Made by a program: the position numbers and the translations under genes. From NCBI GenBank assembly GCA_032622095.1, contig CP136064.1:133493129-133557128 (forward strand): a stretch of 64,000 nt of DNA, read 5' to 3'. This DNA is from Siphonodentalium dalli. Its lineage: Eukaryota; Mollusca; Scaphopoda; Gadilida; Siphonodentaliidae. The notes under the pieces are model-generated. The model searched no databases, was not told the DNA's origin, and was given only the letters and a program-made list of their open reading frames with translations. Of this stretch, positions 39,701-51,700 are shown piece after piece (within the stretch, counting starts at the first letter, position 1; every line of letters starts with the position of its first letter).

Positions 39701-42700
39701 ATGGCAGGAAAATTGAAATTAACCAACACTTTTTTTCCCAACCAAGTAGAGATATGGTATGATGTAGTCATTTTAAAACCAGCAATGTTGGCAAATATAT
39801 TCACTGTAGGTTAAACTCGCGTGGTCACTCATCCGTACGCTCCCTTGATTCCGAATTCATTTCCAAATGATTCTATACATAAAATTGTAAATCTTATAAT
39901 TGACCACAGTTATTCTATATAATATACCAATGTCCACGCAGCTTCCAGACAGAGCAGAGTGTTATTTTAGTGACTAATTGGGGTGGGCAGTAAGACAGCC
40001 AATTCATGGCTATGCCCTCTCCAGGCAAGGAGCACTCAGACCATCTGGTGGATAGTTATCCCAGATGGGTTAGCCCTAACCCTAACCCCATAGATTGACA
40101 CAGTTATAGACATAGATTTTGTTATTTTTTCTCTTTTAATCTGTATAAACCTCATTATCTTCGCTATTATTTGTGTATATTTTGTTGGAGCAGCTCTTTA
40201 TCAATAAATCATCTCTCTCTCTCTCTCTCTCACTTTACGAATATTGCTAATTTCTGGAAAATGTCACTGGTGGGTATAGTTCATGGTCGATTTGTCAATA
40301 GCCACCACCAATTCCGTTATTTTTCACTATCATTTTTGTGAACAATAGATATTTTTTCTTCTAAAAAAGTTGGTTTCATCTTGTTCTACTGTGGGTAGCG
40401 GTATCTCGAAAACTACTCTCAGGTGCCAAATAAAAGTGCTGGCCAAATAAAAGTGCTGGGTGACATTTTTACCAAAAAAAGAATAATAGTGCTGGTGCAC
40501 AATAAATGTGCTGGGTTACGGATTTTACTTTTCATGGTAGTATGCTTAAAACTCGAGCCATGAAGGCTTATGTGTACATTTATATAGTACAGGGAATCAT
40601 ACCTGTGCGGAGGAAGTGACATTTAGGTATTATGCATCATGTATCTTCACTATCTTGTTTACCCCATTCATACATTATGTATGACAATGAGTGCAATTAC
40701 ATATTACTCATATGATATATAGTTGGCATAGATTATGTTACATGTTGATTGTTGTATTCTACATAGGGGTGTAACGATACATCGATGTATCGATGCGACT
40801 GCGATACAGCACTGACGATACGGTCATCGATACGGGCGTTCAAACGATAGGTATCTCGATACACAAACTGCATATTGTTATTACCAATTCAGGTATTAAA
40901 CAAGTGCACCGCTGGGCGGAGGTAACGCCCCCGACTGTACAATCAGAGAGGATTTTTCTTATTTTTGTGCAAATGCTTATTAAATGGCACTTTGTAAAGT
41001 TATGTTATTCATGAGTAAACAATCCAAAATCAAGTTATCATCTGGAAACCAAAAAAAGTAGCAGAAAACCTGAATTTTCTAAGTCCAAAAAGGGGCGTAA
41101 CTCTGGAAAAAATGGGCGGACGAAACCACGGCTATGGGGAAATCTTGTCCCCCTGGCTGGTCTATTAGCATACCAAAGATCAACTGAATTGAGTTAGCGA
41201 AACCAAAGTTATGAGTTGAAACGTTCGTACGGACAATTTTCTAAGTCCAAAAAGGGGCGTAACTCTGGAAAAAATGGGCGGACGAAACCGCAGTTATGGG
41301 GAAATATTGTCCCCCCGGCTGGTCTATTAGCATACCAAAGATCAACTGAATTGAGTTAGCGAAACCAAAGTTATGAGTTGAAATGTTCGTACGGACGGAA
41401 GGACGGACGGACGGAAGGACGGAAGGACGGACGGAAGGACGGACGGACGGACGGACGGACGGAGGGCTCCACTATATACCCCCAAATCTCCATCGGAGAT
41501 CGGGGGCATAATAAGCAGCGGTCGCCACGAAGAGAACGATCAATGTTCAATCAGTATCTAACAAAAAATTAAGGTAATCCCCCACAATAAGTAATAAAAA
41601 TGATAAGCATTCCCTATTTATCACAGAGTAACCATGAGGCCAGCAGACCGCTTTGTATTTGCATGTGTGGACAATACGATGCCATCTTCTTGAAACACAT
41701 TGTATAAATAGATCAATCAGTCGCTAGTGGTCCACTGATCAAAGCACAGACCTGACCTGAGTGACCTCAATTTTAATGACCTATTTCAATAGTACACGTC
41801 ATGCAGCAAGTGACCTACTTTGTCAATGACATGTCGTTTACAACCGGCGGCAAACCTTTGATGTCTGTCTTACTGCTATTGCTGCAATTTTATTTCACTG
41901 TTAACCAGAGAGACGCGGCTGCTGTAGTATCAACATAATATCATATCAATCTACATGTACGTCTTTCTCCGTGTCACGTCAACACTGGACACTGCACTCT
42001 GGGCACTGGCCCGTGTGGGTTGCTGAGCAATTGTTAAACTTCCCGGAATAAACTCGTCAACAGACAATGAATCTCCCCCAATTCCCGTTATAAAGTTGAC
42101 AACTTGACATGAGTTATTAATATAAAGCCCCTCCCATTTAACTGTCAATCTCGTGACATTGACTGAGATTTTTGGAGACGAGGTTTCTCATTGGTCAACA
42201 GGTAGTGTTTGTACTCTAATTAATCAGCTTTTCTGTCGTTTCGGGTCCCGTGAACTCGACCCAGTTCACGTTTTGCGCTTTATCACAAACCGAAAGTAGA
42301 CGAAGTAAAAGATTTGGCGAACCGTGACTCTCAAAATAGGTTTTATATCGAAGCGATGTCGCATCTCAGCCAACCAAAAACAGTTTTATTTAGTGGTTTG
42401 TAACTTCTAGTATTGACATTAGCGAACTCGTGATTCGTTCCATTGTTATATTCGTTTGTTTATCACCCAAAAAAGAATAAATGTCACATTATGTGATGGA
42501 TTTACCCCCCAAAAAATAATAAACGTGATGGGTCACAATAAGCGTGATCGTGTGTATTTTTGCTCCAAATCAATAAACGTGCCGGCACGTTTATTTGGCA
42601 CCTGAGAGTAGAGCTCTTTGTCGATTTGGCCACTGCACTATACATAATTCCATGCTATCTTAATCATGCTGGTAAGATCAAAATGATTTCTGAAATAGAC

Positions 42701-45700
42701 AAGTGCAAGCCTCTGCCAGCATACACATCTGTCAAGTACTGGTTATCCCAGAAAATATAAGTGAGTTCTTATTTCTGGGTACATACTAAACCTGATTAGG
42801 TAACTGGCATGGACCATTGGTGGGTGTATAAATTTACTATAACAGGTCTAAATATGGTACCAGAAAGTCTGTGTATGATTGCTTTTTAATGTTACTTTCA
42901 ACAACTTGCAAGTACTCACTTGATCCGCATCAACAAATATAAACTTTTTAACATCGAGTGGAAATAATACATCGAGGAACAGTATTTTATACCTGAAACA
43001 AATGAAATATATGTATACATGTCCACAATATATAGCTGAGCTACGAAAATTGCTGGAAGTAAATAGTTAGGCATTATTGAGCCCAATTATTATTTGGATG
43101 GGTGCCATGGAATCTCAGATGTCACTATCAGTGGTAAACGCCCTGTTGAATCTGATTGGGTAAAGTATCAATCCAAAGTGCCTGCCTAACATTTTGTAGT
43201 AAAAATGTGATTACTATATACGCCCATCAGTAAGTTATATTTAAAACAAGAGATGGACTGTCGTCCGGTGCCTAGTGTGGGCACATCTATAACTTATGAT
43301 GGCTATACTCAGACATATGGACCCAGAAATCAGCATTTTCATATAAACAAAGATGAATAACTATAGAACAAAAAACCAAAACAAACATTTGAATGTGCCA
43401 TTAAATGTCCTCATAGTGGTGAACATCCATACAAAATTTCATTGAGATCCGAGGATTACTGTTCAAGTTATGAGCTGAACAGACATCGGATGGACCAAAC
43501 AGCCAACATTTCCAGATAAACAAAGATGAATAACTCTAGAATGGAAAACCGGAACAGAACAATGGAACTCCCTATTGAATGTCCTCATAGCAGTCAACAT
43601 CCATACCAAATTCCATTGAGATCCCAGCACAACTGTTGAAGTTACGACATGAACAGACACAAGACGGACCAAAAAGCCAACATTTCCAGATGAACAAAGA
43701 TGAATAACTCTAGAATGGAAAAGCGGAACAAAACGTTGGAACCCTCTATTTAATGTCCTCATAGTAGTGAACATCCATACCAAATTCCATTGAGATCCCA
43801 GCACAACTGTCGAAGTTACGACATGAACAGACACCAGACGGTCCAAAAAGCCAATATTTCCAGATGAACAAAGATGTATAACTCTAGAATGGAAAATCCG
43901 AATAAAACGATGGAACCCTCTATTGAATGCCCTCATAGTAGTGAACATCCATACACAATTTCATTGAGATCCGAGCACTACTGTTCAAGTTATGACATGA
44001 ACAGACACCAGACAGACCAAAAATCCAACATTTCAAGATAAACAAAGATGAATAACTCTAGAATGGAAAATCCGAACAAAACGATGGAACCCAGTGTTTA
44101 ATGTCCTCATAGTTGTGAACATCCACACCAAATTTGGTTGAGATCCCAGCACAACTGTTGAAGTTACGACCAGGGTTGTCAATAGGTACTGGTACCGGTA
44201 CCGGAACCGGCGGTAATCAGGAATTAAATCGGTACCGGTTCTGATGTCGAGTACCGACGGTTCTCGGTACTGATTGTTGATTTCTATTAATATACATCTT
44301 AACAAATATAAAGGGTTAATTAAGCAGCTCAACATCGTGCCAAACAAAACTGCTATTGGTCATCGTGATATCGTTAGCACATTCAAACATCAAAGGCACA
44401 GTATGCCGCACTATGACAGCTTGTCACTAAATTGACAAAATGCATGAATTGTGTAGGCGCTTGTGATAACTGTATTTCTTGGATGCGGCTGGAATGCCGC
44501 AGGATGCAATTCTTCACGTGCCGTTTCGCGGTATCAATTTATGACACATGCATCATTTGAGAGGAGTTTGTTGGGCAACGACAAGGTCACAAGGCGCAAA
44601 AGTGCCAAACACCCAAATTACCATCGATGGATATATATGATGACATGGATGTTGACACTGTAGAACTCGAATGACAGGATATTTGTGAGTTGTGACTTGT
44701 GAGTCGTGACATGGAGGCATGGGGAACCAGGGCAGAGTTACCAGAGCATTATGACGTAATGATTCTTATGATCACATGAGTGACATCTATTGAGTTTTAT
44801 TTTCCCTTGTTTTAACTTTCATTGTGATATAAAATTAATGTCAGACACAGAGTGTATTTGACTATTTTCTCTCTAAATCTATTTCAATTTTCGAACTAGC
44901 CAACTACAACTAGGCTTACTGGAAACGACTTTGCTTTCATTGGGTGACATCATTTATGAAATTACAACATGCGAGTAATATGGCCGATTAGTGAGTTCTC
45001 TAATAAAATGGTGTACCGTGTATCCATATAAGTCTACAATGTTAGCCGACCCAGTAGTCAAACATACATGTCTACATTCGTTCCACTCTGTATTCCGTCT
45101 TTTAAAAAATCCTCCCTTTGCGACTTGCCGAAAACCCCTGCAGACAACAACTTAATCGTAAATGTCGTTGCGATTTTTATTTTCGTTGTTTGACTAAACC
45201 TCGAACTTAACGAATAATTGACGATAGAACCCCATGAAACAAAAGTTATTTGCCGTATAAAAGTCCACTCGAAGAGTACCGATACCGACCCGGTTTGCGG
45301 TACTGAACATCAGTACGGAACCGGTACCGAAAGTTGTGGTACCGTCGGTACTTTTACAACCCTGGTTACGACATGAACAGACACCAGACGGTCCAAAAAG
45401 CCACTATTTCCAGATAAAGATGAATAACTCTAGAATGGAAAATCCGAACAAAACGATGGAACCCTCTATTTAATGTCCTCATAGTAGTGAACATCCATAC
45501 CTAATTTCATTGAGATCCGAGCACTACTGTTCAAGTTATGACATGAACAGACATCGGACGTACGGTACGACGGACGGACGGACACACAGGTGCAAAACAG
45601 TATACCCCCCTTTTTTTTTTAAAAGGGGGTATAATAAGACACAATAGGGCATGTGGTAATATTAACCCTTTCAGTGGCAAGTCTGATTTTTGTATCAATT

Positions 45701-48700
45701 TTCGTCATCTTCATTCAAAGTTAACCTGACATCAATGTATACTCGCCCTAAAAATGGAGGTACAACCCCATGATTTTTTGGGAGCAAACACAGACAGATA
45801 GATGCAAACCAGTATACCCTCCTCCCCCTTTTAAAATGAAAGTATCAATGACACTGTAGCTCAAATTTGTAAAGAAGGTAATTTTTTTTGATGAGCAGTG
45901 AATAGAGAGATTAAAAAGGAGTGTAAAAATGAGCAGTAAAGAATTTAGTCACACACAGAGTAAAATCCAAGATGGCTACTGGCGGCCATGTTTTTTGGCC
46001 GAATGACCCCCAAAATGACTCGTTCCCATCTACATGTTATTGTTAACATCCATGACAAATTTCATGATGATCAGACTAAAGGTACGACCTGTAGCCCGTG
46101 CTAAAGGATTTAGTCATAGAAAGAGTAACATCCAAGATGGCTGCTGGCGGCCATGTTTTTTGGCCGAACGACCCCCAAAATGACTCGTTCCAATCTACAT
46201 GTCAATATTAACATCCATGACAAATTTTATGATGATCAGACTAAAGGTACGACCTGTAGCCCGTGCTAAAAGATTTAGTCATACAAAGAGTAAAATCCAA
46301 GGTGGCTGCTGGCGGCCATGTTTTTTGCCCGAATAACCCAAAAATGACTCGTTCCCATCTACATGTCATTGTTAACATCCATGACAAATTTTATGATGAT
46401 CTGACCAAAGGTACGACCTGTAGCCCGTGCTAAAGGATTTAGTCATGCAAAGAGTAAAATCCAAGATGGCTGCTGGCGGCCATGTTTTTTGGCCGAATGA
46501 CCCCAAAATTACTCGTTCCCATCTACATTTCAATATTAACATCCATGACAAATTTCATGTCGATCAGACGAACAGTACAGCCTGTAGCCCGTGCTAATGG
46601 ATTGAATTTTGAAATCCAAGATGGCTGCTGGCGGCCATGTTTTTATCCGAATGACCCCAAAATGACTCGTTCCCATCTACATGTCAATGTCAACATCCAT
46701 GACAAATTTCATAATAATCGGACCAAAGGTACGAACTGTAGCCCGTGCTAAAGGAAATTGTTGACGCATCACACACGCACACACACACACGCATACACGG
46801 ACGATGGATACCAAGCCATGGCAATAGCTCAAACTTTACAAAGTAAAGTTGAGCCTAAAAAGGGGGGGGGTATAATTATCAAGGATAATGGTGAGTCAAA
46901 ACCTGAGTCCGAAAAACAGTATGTTGAGACAATATCAGATATTACAAGATATTATAAAAGGTGTCATATAGGAATCAGTTTCAAGTTTTTTTGAAAAATG
47001 CAAATTACAGAAATAAAAAACTCATTGTGTCATATGCATTCTAATTTTCTGAATCCACATGATTTTCATGCGTAACATGTGATTTGAGAATTTGAGAGTT
47101 TTCACAAATTTTCTGTAGTATTTTTCCATTGGACAATAGCACAGCAAAAGAGTGAGCAGTGAAGATGTTAATCATATAATAATTAGGTCATCATAATGGA
47201 ACCTATAACATCAAATACAAACAGCTAAATGAGACTACAGGAATGTCTAATTACCAGACATTATCTGTTCAATGGTGGCCTAAGAATTAATTCCCATTTA
47301 TCAATGAAATGATGAATACCTTTCCACATTTAATGTTAGGAATACCCATAGTTAAGCTACTAATTCCATAAATATTTGCTTTGTAAAAATTAGCATCAAT
47401 TGGTTTTTGAAGAGATCTAAGCATTATCCAAGTAGATTAGAATATTCTATAAGGAATCTCTCAAGAGGAATATAACAAAAGTAGAACATGGTAACAGACT
47501 TACCCCCATATAACTCTCTGCTTCTCTTTTTGTTGGTTTAGCCATCGAGGCCATTTGTATTGCACTAACTGATACTTGAAGTTATACTCTTCAGACATAT
47601 AGGATAGGAAATCCTGAAAATTTAAACAAAGAAAAGGGTAATAATTTTTATTTCAATCAATTTAGCCCTTCTTCATATTCAAGGGCATGAACTCATATCG
47701 CAGGAACATTTCCATGAAACTCTGCATCAAAAATTAAATTTTAAACACACATGATGGGTTTGAAGCTCATAAAATAATGAAACATGGCTTCATCAGATTT
47801 TACTAAAGTTGTCATTTACATTTAGGATAAAGTTTATTATATGTTAGACCATTCTGCATTCCCAATGTACCTACAAAGTTATAATTTAAGCATGAACACT
47901 TAGATTCTTGGACAGTCACTGAATCATACTTTGCTTCCAACTGTCTAAGTTATGAACACACCCAACTTTATTTGATTAGACACGCGGGAGGGACCATGTC
48001 CAATTTGCGACCACATTTCCTGTTCAACGACTGGTTTATCCTATATATCACCTGCAATGGGCGATCACTTGTTAAATGCGACCACCTAATTTTCGGTTCA
48101 AAACACAAATTCCACCTGTGTTGATCGAGAGACCACCACCATTTATTGAAGAGAAAGAAACAGACACTTCGTATAAACTAAGTAAAACTGCTCAGAATTC
48201 CATTGGATACAGCCAGATATGCGCGAAACGAAAGTACAAACTCGGAATAAACTACAAAATGGACTGGTCTTAATATGGTTTAACCCCCCAAAAGAAATGG
48301 ACACATTCCACCATTTATTAATAAATTTAATGAAGCTGCAACTTTGTTTAAAACAAGTAAAAACAAACCCGAGTTACACAGGTTACAACCGGACATGTAT
48401 GCGCGAAATCGAAAGTACACATTCCGTTCGCAATGCATACCACTAATCCGTTACTTAGAAATGTTCATCAATACAGCTGCACATGTTTGATTCTACGTAT
48501 TGTATACTATAACAACACCCTTTATATGTGTGGCTTCACCAGAGTGTGAAAATCAATTAATATCAGTCACAATTCACCACTTATCAGTCTTCAATCAGAG
48601 GGAACATCAAAAGTTATAGATGGTACATTCTGTGAATATGGGTATTTACGGTACCAGAAATAAGGAAATCCCTCCCCGCAAAAGCAAAAATATTTTCCGA

Positions 48701-51700
48701 TGCAGGGGCACTTCAGGAAAATCAAATAACATCGTTTTTTTAAATTTTGAATGCAGGGTTTTGCTGAAACCGGGAGAAATTGGGGATTATCCATATTTGC
48801 AGAAGTAACCTGGCTATCCAGGAATCTCATGGACAATTCATGAAACTTAACAGCTCTGCTTGGGACCCTGTTTTATGACCCATAATCTGATCAGCAATGC
48901 TGTAAATTGCTCATGAACGCAGTTTCGATCTCCTGATCTCTGTGTAGGACAAAAGTAACACCCTATTAACTGTGAGAATGGTGATCGTTGAAAGTCCATC
49001 ATTGACCATGATTTGAAATTTGTTAATCCCAAACTTTCGAATTAAAGCTTTGGGATGATTTAGAATACTCAAAACTTCACAGGGGCCTACTTCTTGACCA
49101 CGTCAATTCAGTGCCCCTGCATCGATTTGGAGAACTACATCACTTCTAATTTGGTGTAGTCAACTCCAATCATCAAATATTTCAATTAAGCACTTACAGT
49201 AAAAGCTGGAGATAAATAATTTTTGAGAAACCAGAATTTAACAGGAGTCTTTGTATTCTTTAAAACACTCAACATCATAATCCTGTAAACAATAATTGTA
49301 GTGGTTAACATTATGTCAGATTGATACTCGATGGTGGGCAGCAGACCTGTTAAGTTTTGAAAATGTCAATCTGGGAGATTTTTGTGGGAGGTATGCCCAA
49401 ATATGCTCATGTTCCAAAAATATTTGTTATGATGAATATTATATAGTTTTTTTGAGTTTCTATTTGTGTTTATTTTATAAATATATAGACCTAAATAAAA
49501 TGGTAATGATTGTCCTGTTGGTAGTTGTAATAGAGCTGCTGTGAGTGGGATATACCACCATTTATTGAAGAGAAAGAAGCAGACACTTCGTATAAACTAA
49601 GTAAAAATTCTCAGAATTCCACCGGATATAGCCTGATAAGCGTGAAACCGAAAGTATAATTCGGAATAAACTACAAAGTGGACTCGCCTAACGGTTTAAC
49701 CCCCCAAAAGAAACGCACACATTCAACTAATTTTAAGAAGCAGAAACTTTGTTTAAAATAAGTTAAAACGAACACGAGTTTAATACACAGGTTTCAACCG
49801 GACATGTATGCGTGAAATCGATTATACAAAATGACCCGTCTTACAGTTTTACCCGCAAATGAAATCATGGACACATTCCATCGTAATGCATACCATTGTG
49901 ACTAATCCGTAACTAAGAAATTTGCATCAATGGGGCCTTACAATACAGCTGCAAACTTGTGATTATACGTGTTGTATACTATAACAAGACAGTCAAAGAC
50001 GGTGGGGTCGCTCACCAGACTGCAAAGACTGATGAGACTGGGACTCTGGAGACCACAATAGTCAGAACTTTTCATAAGCACTTTGAAAAAAGTAGATCTA
50101 AACACGATATGTGGCTAGAGAGGCTTCAGTAATGTACAGTGGGTAATTTCAAGGTGAATATCCGCCATGAAATTGCCCACTGTTCACTACTGATCACCCC
50201 CGTCCTCCAGCTCAACAAGTCCCCTCCCGACCGGGCTCCAGACTCCCAAGTCTTGGGTTGGAATTTCACAACCGACATCTCAAACTTTCTCAATTTTTGG
50301 AAATTTCCAATCTCACAAGCACCTTTTTATAAAACCATTTAGACATGTTTGAAGCCCATTTATCCATGGACCCAAAACACCATACATGTATGTCAGATTA
50401 ATCAGTTAGGTAGTTCCAAGGAAGATGTTTTAATGAATTTGGTATTTCAATGATTTTTTAAACACAAAATTGTTAACTCCCCATAGCCCCCGTCATTTCT
50501 TAACAGGTTGACCTGATGTTAACAAATCTGAATATCAGTCACTAAAGGATCATCCATACTATATGTAAGCTAAATAGTCCAACCTCTCTTGAGAAGACAA
50601 TTTAAGAATGACTATAGAGACATACAGTTATGTCCCTGGTCCCACCCTATTTAACCTGGTGACCACATCTGAATAAATTTCAATACCAGACACCAAAGAA
50701 CCCTTCATACTAAATATCAGCAAAATAGACCTGTTAACATTTGTGGCGATTTCGGTCGAACAGTTTAACCCGAAGTAGGAAAATGTGGACTGTTACTGGT
50801 TGAAAAATCAAATCTACAGCCTAATTGCCTCCACCCAGGCAGCTTAGAAATCAATAGGAATCTATATATTATTATACCAGTATCAAACAGCATACATACA
50901 GGTAGGGTGGGTGGTTGAGAGTTAAATCTCTTATCTCTGCCCTTATTTGAACAAATGTGAATCCCCATCTATGAGATCTATTCATCTAGAAATTTCAAAC
51001 GGTAGATTTTAAGAGTTGAAGAAAACTGATTTTCCTCAAAAGTTTCCTAAAAATGACCTCACGTGTACAAATCTGAACCCCACTCACCAAAGGACCCTCC
51101 ATACCAAAAGCTAAATAGGCCTGATGGTTTCTGAAGAATTACTATGGAGGGAAAGAGTTATGGCCCTGGCTTCTCACCTATATGACCTGATGAACTCATT
51201 TGAACAAATCTGAATGTGAGTCAAAATATATAAACCATTTCGGTCTTTAATATGTATGTGGAGAAGAACAAAATTGATGGATGGATGGAAACATCCCAAC
51301 AGAGGGATGGACGGGAGGACATACTGACAGACAAATTCAATCCAATATACCCCCCCCCCCAAGTTTTCTTTGCAAATCAGGGTATAATGAGTACAACTGG
51401 ATAGGTGGTGGTTAAGAATATAATAGTGGAACAGCCGAGCCTGAATATAGTGTCTGACTTTTGCAGAATGAGGTCACTAAAGGGTGAATTTAGTGCTGCA
51501 ATCCTGTAAGGTGGGCTAGCATCACCAAAGTCACCCTCTGTGGACCTCATTATGCTTAGGCCTCAACTGCCATGGGAGACATAGGAACAGATTGAAGTTG
51601 TCCAGTTAATTGGTGATGTGCACCCATTGGGCACTTCAATTATCAATTTTATCTTCTGACAGCAAATTAGGGAATATAGAAACTGAACAGAAGGGAAAAA

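Larger units (their letters stand above)
40416..42608. mobile_element. TA-flanked TIR element (2.2 kb) with 14-bp end arrays
   Basis: TIRs CTCTCAGGTGCCAAATAAA and the mirror TTTATTTGGCACCTGAGAG end in TA on both sides (40,414-40,415 and 42,609-42,610). The left end has four copies of AATAAAAGTGCTGG-like units (40,428-40,525). The right end has diverged copies such as AATAAACGTGATGG and AATAAGCGTGATCG (42,470-42,605). No transposase. A TA duplication suggests a Tc1/mariner-type or similar superfamily; this is not certain. It carries a hAT relic and a family-5 element. Confidence 0.65.

Noticed and set aside
40073-40088. Interstitial telomere repeat
   Set aside because: Only two CCCTAA copies; too short to mean anything.
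43463-43948. 161-codon minus-strand ORF, the longest in the window
   Set aside because: It is three to four copies of the family-4 tandem unit read through ([15 protein letters not shown] repeated), so openness is due to repeat structure.
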